64,000 nucleotides of DNA from Pseudomonas sp. efr-133-TYG-5 (GCF_030209175.1 NZ_JARVSM010000008.1:1-64000), one strand, 5' to 3'; counted from the stretch's first letter, positions 35,612 to 45,204 are shown. Made by a program: numbers and translations. Notes: a model not told the origin generated them from the sequence alone.

Positions 35612-36133
35612 GTGGGTATTCCTTGTCATTTCGCTTTATTCGAGCTGCAACCGAGCTTCCGTCTGGATCTCGAGCAGTTGGCCACACGCTACCGTGAGCT
35701 GGCGCGCGGCGTTCATCCGGACCGCTTTGCCGATGCTTCCGAGCGCGAGCAGCGGTCGGCGCTCGAGCAGTCTGCGCGGCTCAACGACGCCTATCAGACG
35801 CTCAAGAGCCCGGCGCAGCGTGCACGCTACCTGCTGACCATCAGCGGGCATGAAGTGCCGATGGAAGTCACGGTTCACGACCCCGAGTTTCTCCTGCAGC
35901 AGATGCAATGGCGCGAAGAGCTCGAAGACCTCCAGGACAGCGCCGATCTCGACGGTGTCGCGGTGTTCAAGCGGCGCCTGAAAGTGGCCCAGGAAGCGCT
36001 CAACGAAAGCTTCGCAGCCTGTTGGGATGATGCAGCGCAACGCGAGCAGGCCGAACGCCTGATGCGGCGCATGCAGTTCCTCGACAAGCTCACCTACGAA
36101 GTGCGCCAGTTAGAAGAGCGCCTCGACGATTAA
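35612..36133 (+). CDS. hscB: Fe-S co-chaperone HscB (J-protein)
   Basis: This 173-residue J-domain protein starts at GTG 35612 (MGIPCHFALFELQPSF). The HPD motif (VHPDRFADA) stimulates HscA ATPase. The C-terminal helical domain (about 85-173, LLQQMQWREELEDLQDSADL) binds IscU. The start lies eight bases after the iscA stop. Confidence 0.95.
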   Translation: MGIPCHFALFELQPSFRLDLEQLATRYRELARGVHPDRFADASEREQRSALEQSARLNDAYQTLKSPAQRARYLLTISGHEVPMEVTVHDPEFLLQQMQWREELEDLQDSADLDGVAVFKRRLKVAQEALNESFAACWDDAAQREQAERLMRRMQFLDKLTYEVRQLEERLDD

Positions 36134-36184
36134 CCCAGTGCCGCTCCGGTCGCACGCCTGATATACAGATAAGTCCTGATCACG

Positions 36185-38050
36185 ATGGCCCTACTGCAGA
36201 TCGCCGAACCCGGCCAAAGTCCTCAACCGCACCAGCGTCGTCTGGCTGTGGGGATCGACTTGGGCACTACCAATTCGCTGGTCGCTGCGTTGCGCAGTGG
36301 TCTTTCCGAGCCGCTGGCCGATGCCGACGGGCAGGTCATCCTGCCGTCCGCCGTGCGTTATCACGCCGATCGCGTCGAAGTTGGCGAGTCGGCCAAACTG
36401 GCTGCGTCCACCGATCCCTTGAACACCGTGCTGTCGGTCAAGCGCCTGATGGGCCGTGGTCTTTCCGACGTCAAGCAACTGGGCGAGCAACTGCCATACC
36501 GCTTTGTCGGCGGCGAATCGCATATGCCGTTCATCGACACCGTGCAGGGGCCGAAAAGCCCGGTGGAAGTTTCCGCCGATATCCTCAAGGTGCTGCGCCA
36601 GCGCGCCGAAGCGACTCTGGGCGGTGAACTGGTCGGTGCGGTGATCACCGTTCCCGCCTATTTCGACGATGCCCAGCGTCAGGCCACCAAGGATGCGGCG
36701 AAACTCGCCGGTCTGAACGTGCTGCGCCTGCTCAACGAGCCGACCGCGGCCGCCGTGGCCTACGGTCTGGATCAGCACGCCGAAGGCCTGGTCGCGATTT
36801 ACGACCTGGGCGGCGGTACGTTCGATATTTCGATTCTGCGCCTGACCGGCGGCGTCTTCGAAGTGCTGGCCACCGGTGGCGACAGTGCCCTGGGCGGCGA
36901 TGACTTCGATCACGCCATTGCTGGCTGGATCATCGAAAGCGCCGGTCTGTCTGCCGATCTCGACCCGGGAGCGCAACGCAATCTGCTGCAGACTGCCTGC
37001 GCGGCCAAAGAAGCGCTGACCGATGCCGCCAGCGTTGAAGTCGCCTACGGTGACTGGAAAGCGCAACTGACCCGCGAAGCCTTCGATGCGCTGATCGAGC
37101 CAATGGTTGCCCGCAGCCTGAAAGCCTGCCGCCGCGCCGTGCGTGATTCCGGTATCGAACTGGAAGACGTGCATGCCGTGGTCATGGTTGGCGGTTCGAC
37201 CCGCGTTCCGCGTGTGCGCGAGGCGGTGGCCGAAGCCTTCGGTCGCCAGCCGCTGACTGAAATCGATCCGGATCAAGTGGTGGCCATCGGGGCCGCGATC
37301 CAGGCGGATACGCTGGCCGGCAACAAGCGCGATGGCGGCGAACTGCTGCTGCTCGATGTGATTCCGTTGTCCCTGGGGCTGGAAACCATGGGCGGCCTGA
37401 TGGAGAAGGTGATTCCGCGCAACACCACCATTCCCGTGGCCCGCGCCCAGGATTTCACCACCTATAAAGACGGCCAGTCGGCCATGGCGATTCACGTGTT
37501 GCAGGGCGAGCGCGAGCTGATCAGCGACTGTCGCTCCCTGGCTCGTTTCGAGCTGCGCGGCATTCCGGCCATGGTCGCCGGCGCGGCGAAGATCCGCGTG
37601 ACCTTCCAGGTCGATGCCGACGGTCTGCTCAGCGTCTCGGCCCGTGAGCTGGGTTCGGGCGTTGAAGCGAGCATTCAGGTCAAGCCGTCCTACGGTCTGA
37701 CCGACGGCGAAATCGCCAAGATGCTCAAGGATTCGTTCCACCACGCCAATGACGACAAGGTCGCCCGTGTCCTGCGTGAACAGCAGGTCGATGCCCAGCG
37801 CCTGATCGAAGCGGTGCAGGGCGCTCTGGAGGCGGATGGCGAGCGCCTGCTCGACGCCGAAGAGCGCATGGTCATCGAACTGCAGGTGCAGGAACTCACC
37901 GAACTGATGAAAGGCACCGATGGTTATGCCATCGAGCAGCAGACCAAGCGTCTGTCGCAGGTGACCGATGCCTTTGCCGCCCGCCGCATGGATCTGACGG
38001 TGAAAGCCGCTCTGTCGGGGCGCAATCTGAATGAAATCGAGGATATCTGA
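36185..38050 (+). CDS. hscA: Fe-S chaperone HscA (Hsp70 family)
   Basis: This 621-residue Hsp70 paralogue is specialised for IscU. Nucleotide-domain motifs are VGIDLGTTNSLVA, IYDLGGGTFDISIL and VVMVGGSTRVPRVREAV. The substrate domain follows from about residue 390. It binds the LPPVK loop of IscU to release clusters. Its TGA overlaps the fdx ATG (ATGA at 38050). Confidence 0.97.
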   Translation: MALLQIAEPGQSPQPHQRRLAVGIDLGTTNSLVAALRSGLSEPLADADGQVILPSAVRYHADRVEVGESAKLAASTDPLNTVLSVKRLMGRGLSDVKQLGEQLPYRFVGGESHMPFIDTVQGPKSPVEVSADILKVLRQRAEATLGGELVGAVITVPAYFDDAQRQATKDAAKLAGLNVLRLLNEPTAAAVAYGLDQHAEGLVAIYDLGGGTFDISILRLTGGVFEVLATGGDSALGGDDFDHAIAGWIIESAGLSADLDPGAQRNLLQTACAAKEALTDAASVEVAYGDWKAQLTREAFDALIEPMVARSLKACRRAVRDSGIELEDVHAVVMVGGSTRVPRVREAVAEAFGRQPLTEIDPDQVVAIGAAIQADTLAGNKRDGGELLLLDVIPLSLGLETMGGLMEKVIPRNTTIPVARAQDFTTYKDGQSAMAIHVLQGERELISDCRSLARFELRGIPAMVAGAAKIRVTFQVDADGLLSVSARELGSGVEASIQVKPSYGLTDGEIAKMLKDSFHHANDDKVARVLREQQVDAQRLIEAVQGALEADGERLLDAEERMVIELQVQELTELMKGTDGYAIEQQTKRLSQVTDAFAARRMDLTVKAALSGRNLNEIEDI

Positions 38051-38391
38051 TGCCGCAGGTCATTTTTCTGCCCCACGAGAAGTTCTGCCCTGAAGGCATG
38101 GTGGTCGAGGCCGAGCCCGGCACGTCGATTCTCGATCTGGCCCACGAGCACCACATCGAGATGGAAAGCGCCTGTGGCGGCGTTTGCGCCTGCACCACCT
38201 GCCACTGCATCATCCGCGAGGGTTTTGACTCGCTGGAAGAGGCTGACGAGCTGGAGGAAGACTTCCTCGATCGCGCCTGGGGCCTGGAAGCGCAGTCGCG
38301 CCTGGCCTGTCAGGCCATCGTCGGTGACGAAGACATCACCGTCGAGATCCCGAAATATTCGCTTAACCATGCGGCCGAAGCGCCGCACTGA
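38050..38391 (+). CDS. fdx: ISC-type [2Fe-2S] ferredoxin
   Basis: This 113-residue adrenodoxin-type ferredoxin has cluster ligands in ACGGVCACTTCHC plus a downstream Cys in LACQAIVGDED. It supplies electrons for cluster assembly on IscU. Start overlaps the hscA stop by four bases. Confidence 0.96.
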   Translation: MPQVIFLPHEKFCPEGMVVEAEPGTSILDLAHEHHIEMESACGGVCACTTCHCIIREGFDSLEEADELEEDFLDRAWGLEAQSRLACQAIVGDEDITVEIPKYSLNHAAEAPH

Positions 38392-38405
38392 CTGGTAAGA
38401 CTGTC

Positions 38406-38606
38406 ATGAGCTACGGTTGGAATGATGTTCAACGCATTGCAGAAGAGCTGGCCGAGGCCCACGAGGGTCTCGATCCGTACTCTGTAGGTTTCGTCCGTCT
38501 GCAGCATATGATCGAGGAACTGCCTGACTTCGATAAGACTTCTGGCCGCGTTGGCGAGAAGGTGTTGGAAAGGGTTCAGGAGCTTTGGGCCGCAGAATTG
38601 GACTGA
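38406..38606 (+). CDS. iscX: ISC protein IscX
   Basis: This 66-residue acidic protein (MSYGWNDVQRIAEELAEAHE, then LVQ/LPDFDKTSGRVGEKV region) binds IscS and iron and modulates cluster assembly. It is the last isc gene, fourteen bases after fdx. Confidence 0.94.
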   Translation: MSYGWNDVQRIAEELAEAHEGLDPYSVGFVRLQHMIEELPDFDKTSGRVGEKVLERVQELWAAELD

Positions 38607-38635
38607 TTGTCTCGCAGGTTAGGCAATACCCAAGA

Positions 38636-38666
38636 ACCCGCGTATAATTCGCGGGTTTAATTTTTC
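38636..38666 (+). terminator. isc terminator hairpin with the ndk -10 box in its loop
   Basis: ACCCGCG (38636-38642) and CGCGGGT (38650-38656) form a perfect 7-bp stem, followed by TTAATTTTT. The loop is TATAATT, whose TATAAT (38643-38648) is a perfect sigma-70 -10 box with a TTAGGC-like weak -35 about 18 bp upstream. It could both end the isc transcript and start ndk. Confidence 0.65.
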
Positions 38667-38693
38667 GCAAATTACCGTTTCTGGAGTTACACC

Positions 38694-39119
38694 ATGGCTG
38701 TTCAACGTACTTTCTCCATCATCAAGCCTGACGCCGTTGCTAAAGGCGCTGCCGGCGAAATCGTTACCCGTTTCGAAAAGGCTGGTCTGAAAGTTGTTGC
38801 TTCGAAAATGAAGCAGCTGTCCAAAGCCGAAGCTGAAGGCTTCTACGCTGAGCACAAAGAGCGTGGTTTCTTCGGTGACCTGGTTGCTTTCATGATCTCC
38901 GGTCCGGTTATCGTTCAGGTTCTGGAAGGTGAAAACGCTATCGCTCGCAACCGTGAGCTGATGGGCGCTACCAACCCTAAAGAAGCTGCTGCCGGCACCA
39001 TCCGTGCTGACTTCGCCGAGTCGATCGACGCCAACGCCGTTCACGGTTCGGACTCCGAAGCCGCTGCTGCTCGCGAAATCTCGTACTTCTTCGCAGCTAC
39101 TGAAGTAACCACTCGCTAA
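38694..39119 (+). CDS. ndk: Nucleoside diphosphate kinase
   Basis: This 141-residue enzyme transfers the gamma-phosphate of ATP to NDPs. The phospho-histidine lies in NAVHGSDSEAAAAREI, and the N-terminus AVQRTFSIIKPDAVAKG is diagnostic. Codon use is biased to a few preferred codons (many GCT, CGT), as in highly expressed genes. It likely has its own promoter inside the isc terminator region. Confidence 0.97.
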   Translation: MAVQRTFSIIKPDAVAKGAAGEIVTRFEKAGLKVVASKMKQLSKAEAEGFYAEHKERGFFGDLVAFMISGPVIVQVLEGENAIARNRELMGATNPKEAAAGTIRADFAESIDANAVHGSDSEAAAAREISYFFAATEVTTR

Positions 39120-39147
39120 GCATTGGCTTGAGAGTGAAGGTGAATCC

Positions 39148-40296
39148 ATGACTACATCGACTGTTAAAACCAACCTGCTGGGGCTGACCCAGCCGGAAAT
39201 GGAAAAATTCTTCGACTCAATCGGGGAGAAGCGTTTCCGTGCCGGTCAGGTAATGAAATGGATTCACCACTTTGGCGTCGATGATTTCGACGCCATGACG
39301 AACGTCAGCAAGGCCTTGCGCGAAAAGCTCAAGGCTGTTGCTGAAGTTCGCGGTCCCGAAGTGGTCAGCGAGGACATTTCCAGCGACGGCACCCGCAAGT
39401 GGGTGGTGCGCGTGGCGTCCGGCAGCTGTGTCGAGACCGTGTACATTCCCCAGGGCAAACGCGGCACCTTGTGCGTTTCGTCCCAGGCAGGCTGTGCCCT
39501 GGACTGCAGTTTCTGCTCCACCGGCAAGCAAGGCTTCAACAGCAACCTCACCGCCGCCGAAGTCATCGGCCAGGTGTGGATTGCCAACAAATCCTTCGGC
39601 AGTGTTCCGGCCACCATCGACCGCGCCATCACCAACGTGGTGATGATGGGCATGGGTGAACCGCTGCTGAACTTCGACAACGTCGTCGCCGCCATGCATC
39701 TGATGATGGATGACCTCGGGTACGGGATCTCCAAGCGCCGCGTGACCCTGTCCACGTCGGGTGTGGTGCCGATGATCGATGAGCTGGCCAAGCACATCGA
39801 CGTATCCCTGGCGTTGTCCCTGCACGCACCGAATGACGCATTGCGTAACCAATTGGTGCCGATCAACAAGAAGTATCCGCTTAAGATGCTGCTCGAGTCG
39901 TGCCAGCGCTACATGTCCGCCCTTGGCGAGAAACGTGTGCTGACCATCGAGTACACCTTGCTCAAGGACGTCAACGACAAGCTCGAGCACGCGGTGGAAA
40001 TGATCGAGCTGCTCAAGGATATTCCGTGCAAGATCAACCTGATTCCGTTCAACCCGTTCCCGCATTCCGGGTACGAGCGGCCGAGCAACAACGCCATCCG
40101 CCGGTTCCAGGATCAGCTTCACCAGGCCGGTTACAACGTCACTGTGCGCACCACCCGTGGTGAAGACATCGACGCGGCCTGCGGTCAATTGGTAGGGCAG
40201 GTGCTGGATCGCACCCGTCGCAGCGAACGTTACATCGCCGTGCGCGAGTTGAGCGCCGACAGCGATCTGGCACAGAACGCCGCGAACACTAACTAA
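39148..40296 (+). CDS. rlmN: Dual-specificity RNA methyltransferase RlmN
   Basis: This 382-residue radical SAM enzyme methylates C2 of A2503 in 23S rRNA and A37 in tRNAs. The cluster motif is CALDCSFCSTGKQGF (CxxxCxxC), and the methyl-carrying Cys near the C-terminus is DIDAACGQL. The order ndk-rlmN-pilW-rodZ-ispG-hisS is conserved. Confidence 0.97.
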   Translation: MTTSTVKTNLLGLTQPEMEKFFDSIGEKRFRAGQVMKWIHHFGVDDFDAMTNVSKALREKLKAVAEVRGPEVVSEDISSDGTRKWVVRVASGSCVETVYIPQGKRGTLCVSSQAGCALDCSFCSTGKQGFNSNLTAAEVIGQVWIANKSFGSVPATIDRAITNVVMMGMGEPLLNFDNVVAAMHLMMDDLGYGISKRRVTLSTSGVVPMIDELAKHIDVSLALSLHAPNDALRNQLVPINKKYPLKMLLESCQRYMSALGEKRVLTIEYTLLKDVNDKLEHAVEMIELLKDIPCKINLIPFNPFPHSGYERPSNNAIRRFQDQLHQAGYNVTVRTTRGEDIDAACGQLVGQVLDRTRRSERYIAVRELSADSDLAQNAANTN

Positions 40297-40308
40297 GAGA
40301 GGATCTCT

Positions 40309-41067
40309 ATGTCCCTGCGCTTTGCGCTGCTGTTGCTGTTGGCCAGCCTGTGTGCTGGCTGTGTCCTGTCGGGTGACTACAACCCGATGAAGACCAGCAA
40401 GGGCCGCGATGAGGCGCGGGCTGCCTACGTGCAGCTGGGGCTGGGATACTTGCAGCAGGGCATGACCGAGCGGGCCAAGGTGCCGCTGAAGAAAGCCCTG
40501 GAGCTGGACAGTTCGGATCCGGACGCCAACGCCGCCCTCGGTCTGGTATTCCAGGCTGAAATGGAGCCGAAACTGGCCGACGAGCATTTTCGCAAGGCGT
40601 TGTCCTCGCGCCCCGCCGATGCCCGTATCCTCAACAATTACGGCAGTTTTCTCTACGAAGAACAGCGTTACAAGGAAGCCTACGAGCGTTTTGAACAGGC
40701 TGCCGCCGATACCCTGTATCCTGAGCGCTCCCGTGTGTTCGAAAACCTCGGCATGACCGCGGCGAAGCTTGGCCAGCGTGATGTGGCGCAGCAGCAGCTG
40801 GAAAAAGCGTTGCGCTTGAATCGCCAGCAACCGCGCGCCTTGCTGGAAATGGCTGAGTTGTCATTCGAAGACAGGCATTATGTGCCCGCGCGTGACTATT
40901 ACGACCGTTACAGCCTGCTAGCCGAGCAAAATGCACGTAGTCTGTTGCTCGGCGTACGCCTGGCAAAAGTGTTTGAAGATCGCGACAAGGCCGCCAGTTA
41001 TGGCCTGCAATTAAAACGACTCTATCCCGGTACGCCGGAATATCAGCAATACCTGTCGGAGCAATGA
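40309..41067 (+). CDS. pilW: Type IV pilus pilotin PilW/PilF
   Basis: This 252-residue outer-membrane lipoprotein has lipobox LCAGC at about residues 14-18. Tandem TPR repeats follow (AYVQLGLGYLQQGMTERAKV, ARILNNYGSFLYEEQRYKEA). It carries the secretin PilQ to the outer membrane for type IV pili. The name is pilF in P. aeruginosa and pilW in Neisseria. The stop overlaps the rodZ start region (ATGATGA). Confidence 0.93.
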   Translation: MSLRFALLLLLASLCAGCVLSGDYNPMKTSKGRDEARAAYVQLGLGYLQQGMTERAKVPLKKALELDSSDPDANAALGLVFQAEMEPKLADEHFRKALSSRPADARILNNYGSFLYEEQRYKEAYERFEQAAADTLYPERSRVFENLGMTAAKLGQRDVAQQQLEKALRLNRQQPRALLEMAELSFEDRHYVPARDYYDRYSLLAEQNARSLLLGVRLAKVFEDRDKAASYGLQLKRLYPGTPEYQQYLSEQ

Positions 41068-42095
41068 TGAAAGCGGCGCATCCCGAAGTTGTAGCAGCGA
41101 CTCGCGTTAACCCCGGTGAGACCTTGCGCCAGGCCCGCGAAAGCAATGGCTGGTCGCTGGCCGAAGTGGCCCTCAAGCTCAACCTCACCGTGACTTCCCT
41201 GAGCAACCTTGAAGCCGGCGCGTTCGACAAGCTGCCGGGGCATACCTTCGCTCGCGGTTACATTCGCGCGTACGCCAAGTTGCTCGGCATGGACCAGACC
41301 GTACTGGTCCAGCAATTCGACCAGTCTACCGGCACCGATTCGCAGGGCAGCAACGTGCATGCCCTGGGGCGCATCGAAGAGCCGGTGCGGGTTTCCCACA
41401 CCATTTTGCGCATTGTCAGCCTGTTGCTGCTGATCGCGGTCATCGGCGGCGGTTTCGTCTGGTGGCAGGATCAGACGTCGCAGCGCACCAAGGACATGAG
41501 CCTGGCCCCGGAGCACGTCGAAGTCGAAGGCGCCGATGGCACCACGCAGATTCATCCGCTGGACGAGCCAGAAGACCAGGCCGTCGCCGAAGCTCAGACC
41601 GAAGGCTCGACCGCGCTGGCCCTGCCGCAGTCCGAAACCGCTGCTCAGGCCCCGGCTGAGGCAACCGCGCCAGCACCCGTGCCGAGCACTCCGGCCGCTG
41701 CGCCCGCCGCACCTGCCCACACGCCTGCTCCGGTCGTTGCCACGCCTGCAACGCCGGCACCTGGCGTTCCGGCCACGCCAGCACCTACCGTCACCGCTCC
41801 CGTGATTGCGCCAGCGCCTGCGGCCACCGCCGAGGCCGCTGTTCCCGCTGCCGGCGACGGTCAGGTTCAATTGCAGTTCAGCGCCGATTGCTGGGCACAG
41901 ATCACCGATGGCCGCGGTAAGGTGCTGTTCAGCGGCCTGAAGCACAAGGGCGACAGCGTGGCCGTTTCCGGCAAGCCGCCGTTCGCCGTGCGTCTGGGCG
42001 TTGCCCGCGCCGCACAGGTCAGCTACAACGGCCAGCCGGTCGATGTCGCTCCGTTCACCAGTGGCGAGACCGCTCGCCTGAAGTTGGGTCAATAA
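41067..42095 (+). CDS. rodZ: Cytoskeleton protein RodZ
   Basis: This 342-residue protein has a cytoplasmic helix-turn-helix of XRE type (about 15-80, ETLRQARESNGWSLAEVALK), one transmembrane helix (about 112-133, HTILRIVSLLLLIAVIGGGF), a Pro/Ala-rich periplasmic linker (about 180-265) and a C-terminal beta domain (FSADCWAQITDGRGKVLFSG). RodZ links MreB to the wall-synthesis machinery. ATG 41067 is preferred to 41064 by ribosome-site spacing. Confidence 0.93.
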   Translation: MKAAHPEVVAATRVNPGETLRQARESNGWSLAEVALKLNLTVTSLSNLEAGAFDKLPGHTFARGYIRAYAKLLGMDQTVLVQQFDQSTGTDSQGSNVHALGRIEEPVRVSHTILRIVSLLLLIAVIGGGFVWWQDQTSQRTKDMSLAPEHVEVEGADGTTQIHPLDEPEDQAVAEAQTEGSTALALPQSETAAQAPAEATAPAPVPSTPAAAPAAPAHTPAPVVATPATPAPGVPATPAPTVTAPVIAPAPAATAEAAVPAAGDGQVQLQFSADCWAQITDGRGKVLFSGLKHKGDSVAVSGKPPFAVRLGVARAAQVSYNGQPVDVAPFTSGETARLKLGQ

Positions 42096-42098
42096 GTC

Positions 42099-43208
42099 AT
42101 GCACGGCGAATCTCCTATCAAACGTCGCGAATCGCGCAAGATCTGGGTCGGTAACGTGCCGGTGGGCGGCGATGCGCCTATCGCTGTGCAGAGCATGACC
42201 AACAGCGACACCAATGACGTCGCCGCCACCGTGGCGCAGATCAACCGTCTGGAAGCAGCGGGTGTCGACATCGTCCGCGTCTCGGTGCCGGACATGGACG
42301 CCGCCGAGGCCTTCGGCAGGATCAAGCAGCTGGTCAAGGTGCCGCTGGTGGCCGACATCCATTTCGACTACAAGATCGCTTTGCGCGTGGCCGAACTGGG
42401 CGTCGACTGCCTGCGCATCAACCCGGGCAACATCGGTCGTGAAGACCGCGTGCGTGCGGTGGTGGATGCCGCCCGTGACCGCGGCATTCCGATCCGTATC
42501 GGCGTCAATGCCGGTTCCCTGGAAAAAGACCTGCAGAAGAAGTACGGCGAGCCGACCCCGGCTGCGCTGGTCGAATCGGCCCTGCGTCACGTCGAGCACC
42601 TCGAACGCCTGAATTTCCAGGACTTCAAGGTCAGCGTGAAAGCTTCCGACGTGTTCATGGCCGTCGAGGCCTACCGTCTGCTGGCCAAGGAAATCGTCCA
42701 GCCGCTGCACCTGGGGATCACCGAAGCCGGTGGATTGCGCTCCGGTACAGTGAAATCCGCCGTCGGCCTAGGTATGCTGCTCGCCGAGGGGATTGGCGAT
42801 ACTATCCGCATCTCGCTTGCGGCCGATCCGGTCGAGGAAGTGAAGGTCGGCTACGACATCCTCAAGTCTTTGCACCTGCGTTCCCGTGGCATCAACTTCA
42901 TCGCCTGCCCGAGCTGCTCGCGGCAGAACTTCGATGTGGTCAAGACCATGAACGAGCTGGAAGGGCGCCTGGAAGACCTGCTGGTACCGCTGGATGTCGC
43001 GGTGATCGGCTGTGTGGTCAACGGCCCCGGCGAAGCCAAGGAAGCCCATATCGGCTTGACCGGCGGTACGCCAAACCTGATTTACATCGACGGCAAGCCG
43101 TCGCAGAAACTGACGAATGACAATCTGGTGGACGAGCTGGAAAAGCTGATCCGCGAGAAGGCGGCCGAGAAGGTCGAAGCTGACGCAGCGGTTATCGCGC
43201 GCGGCTGA
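42099..43208 (+). CDS. ispG: 4-hydroxy-3-methylbut-2-enyl diphosphate synthase
   Basis: This 369-residue [4Fe-4S] enzyme of the MEP isoprenoid pathway has cluster cysteines in FIACPSCSRQ and IGCVVNGPGEAKEA. It converts MEcPP to HMBPP and relies on Fe-S supply from the isc system encoded upstream. It starts three bases after rodZ. Confidence 0.97.
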   Translation: MHGESPIKRRESRKIWVGNVPVGGDAPIAVQSMTNSDTNDVAATVAQINRLEAAGVDIVRVSVPDMDAAEAFGRIKQLVKVPLVADIHFDYKIALRVAELGVDCLRINPGNIGREDRVRAVVDAARDRGIPIRIGVNAGSLEKDLQKKYGEPTPAALVESALRHVEHLERLNFQDFKVSVKASDVFMAVEAYRLLAKEIVQPLHLGITEAGGLRSGTVKSAVGLGMLLAEGIGDTIRISLAADPVEEVKVGYDILKSLHLRSRGINFIACPSCSRQNFDVVKTMNELEGRLEDLLVPLDVAVIGCVVNGPGEAKEAHIGLTGGTPNLIYIDGKPSQKLTNDNLVDELEKLIREKAAEKVEADAAVIARG

Positions 43209-43231
43209 TCGAACGAATTTAAGGATTTATT

Positions 43232-44521
43232 GTGAGCAAGTCTCTGCAAGCCATTCGTGGCATGAACGACATCCTGCCTGAACAGACCCCGCTGTGGCGT
43301 TATTTCGAAGGCACCGTTGCGCGTCTGCTGGATAACTACGGTTACAAGCAGATCCGCATGCCGATTGTCGAGTTCACCGAGCTGTTCAAGCGCTCGATCG
43401 GCGAAGTCACCGACATCGTCGAAAAAGAGATGTATACCTTCGACGACCGCAACGGCGACTCCCTGACCCTGCGTCCGGAAGGTACCGCGGCGTGCGTGCG
43501 TGCCGTGCTCGAGCACGGCATCACCGGTGGCGGCCAGGTGCAGAAACTCTGGTACATCGGCCCGATGTTCCGCCACGAGCGTCCGCAGAAAGGCCGTTAT
43601 CGCCAGTTCCACCAGATTGGTCTGGAGGTGTTCAACCTCGACGGTCCGGACATCGACGCCGAGCTGATCATCATGACCTGGCGCCTGTGGGGCGAGCTGG
43701 GCATCCGTGATGCGGTCAAGCTCGAACTCAACAGCCTGGGCACCAGCGAGTCCCGTGGCCGCTATCGTGAAGCGCTGGTCGAGTACCTCACCGCGCATCA
43801 CGACAAGCTCGACGAAGACAGCCAGCGGCGCCTGAAGAGCAACCCGCTGCGCGTGCTCGACACCAAGAACGCCGAGACCCAGGCCGTCCTGGTCGACGCG
43901 CCGAAAATGGCCGACTACCTGGATGACGAATCCCGCGCGCACTTCGAGGGGCTGAAGGCGCGTCTGGATGCCGTGGGCATTCCTTACGTGCTCAACCCGA
44001 AACTGGTGCGCGGCCTGGATTACTACAGCAAGACCGTTTTCGAGTGGGTCACCGACAAGCTCGGCGCCCAGGGCACCGTGTGTGCCGGTGGTCGCTACGA
44101 CGGTCTGGTCGAGCAGATGGGCGGCAAGCCGACCCCGGGCGTCGGTTTCGCCATGGGCATCGAGCGCCTGGTACTGATGCTGGAAACCCTCGAGCAGATC
44201 CCGCAAGAGATTTCCCGTCAGGTCGACGTCTACCTCTGCGCCTTCGGCGAAGAGGCGGAACTGGCCGGTCTGGCCCTGGCCGAGCGGGTGCGTGATCAGC
44301 TTCCGAACCTGCGCCTGCAAGTCAATGCCGGCGCCGGCAGCTTCAAAAGCCAGTTCAAGAAAGCCGACAAGAGCGGTGCGCTGTACGCACTGATCCTCGG
44401 TGACGACGAAATGGCCCAGCAAGTGGTAGGTTTCAAACCCCTGCGTGGCCAGGGCGAACAACAAAGCATTGCCTGGGATGCGCTCGCTGCGCACCTGGCC
44501 ACCTGCGTCGTGCAGGGTTGA
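43232..44521 (+). CDS. hisS: Histidyl-tRNA synthetase
   Basis: This 429-residue class II synthetase has motif 2 in MFRHERPQKGRYRQFHQIG, histidine motifs VRGLDYYSKTVFE and AGGRYDGLVEQMGGKPTPG, and motif 3 VGFAMGIERL. It starts at GTG 43232 after AAGGA. Confidence 0.97.
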   Translation: MSKSLQAIRGMNDILPEQTPLWRYFEGTVARLLDNYGYKQIRMPIVEFTELFKRSIGEVTDIVEKEMYTFDDRNGDSLTLRPEGTAACVRAVLEHGITGGGQVQKLWYIGPMFRHERPQKGRYRQFHQIGLEVFNLDGPDIDAELIIMTWRLWGELGIRDAVKLELNSLGTSESRGRYREALVEYLTAHHDKLDEDSQRRLKSNPLRVLDTKNAETQAVLVDAPKMADYLDDESRAHFEGLKARLDAVGIPYVLNPKLVRGLDYYSKTVFEWVTDKLGAQGTVCAGGRYDGLVEQMGGKPTPGVGFAMGIERLVLMLETLEQIPQEISRQVDVYLCAFGEEAELAGLALAERVRDQLPNLRLQVNAGAGSFKSQFKKADKSGALYALILGDDEMAQQVVGFKPLRGQGEQQSIAWDALAAHLATCVVQG

Positions 44522-44562
44522 AGCTGTCTAAACAGCCGATTTAGCGATTAAGGAGTATTGGG

Positions 44563-45204
44563 GTGTCGAGTACCGAAGACGAACAGTTGGCGGATTTGAA
44601 GGACTGGTGGACACGCAACGGCAAACCTCTGGTCACCGGCGGCCTGTTGGCACTGGTTATCGTGTTCGGCTGGCAGGCTTATCACAAGTATCAGAGCAAC
44701 CAGTCGCAAGGCGCCTCGGTGCTCTATCAGCAATTGCTGGAAACCACGCTGACCCCGGATGGCAAGCCTGACGCCGCGCGCGTGGCGGATCTGGCCGGCA
44801 AGCTCAACAGCGAATTCGGCGGCAGCGCCTATGCGCAGTACGGCAGCCTGTTCGTGGCCAAGGTAGCGGTTGACGCCGGCAAGCTGGATGACGCCGCCAC
44901 CGAGCTGAAAGCCATCGTCGACAAACCGGCCAACCCGGCGCTGGGCGAAATCGCCCGTCAGCGTCTGGCGCAGGTGCTGGGTGCCCAGAACAAGGCTGAC
45001 GAAGCCCTGAAACTGCTTGAAGGCGATGCCGACAAGTCGTTCCTGGCCACTCGCGAAGAACTCAAGGGCGACCTGCTGGTACAGCTGGGTCGTACCGATG
45101 AAGCGAACACGGCGTATCAAAAAGCCAAGGCGGCACTGTCGGATGAAGCGGCGGTCGGTGGCCTTCAAATCAAGCTGGACGACCTGGCCAAAGGGGATGC
45201 GTGA
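44563..45204 (+). CDS. yfgM: YfgM-like TPR membrane protein
   Basis: This 213-residue inner-membrane protein has a short cytoplasmic N-terminus with EDEQLADLKDWWTRNG, one transmembrane helix (GGLLALVIVFGWQAYHKYQS) and periplasmic TPR repeats. In E. coli YfgM associates with the Sec translocon and PpiD as an ancillary chaperone. GTG 44563 start. It overlaps bamB. Confidence 0.9.
   Translation: MSSTEDEQLADLKDWWTRNGKPLVTGGLLALVIVFGWQAYHKYQSNQSQGASVLYQQLLETTLTPDGKPDAARVADLAGKLNSEFGGSAYAQYGSLFVAKVAVDAGKLDDAATELKAIVDKPANPALGEIARQRLAQVLGAQNKADEALKLLEGDADKSFLATREELKGDLLVQLGRTDEANTAYQKAKAALSDEAAVGGLQIKLDDLAKGDA

Noticed and set aside
39217..40830. 537-codon minus-strand ORF across rlmN and pilW, and similar long ORFs at 36191-37744, 41043-42710, 43082-44494, 57182-58630 and 58685-60349
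   Set aside because: All lie opposite confidently identified housekeeping genes and have the same Gln/His/Val-biased shadow composition.
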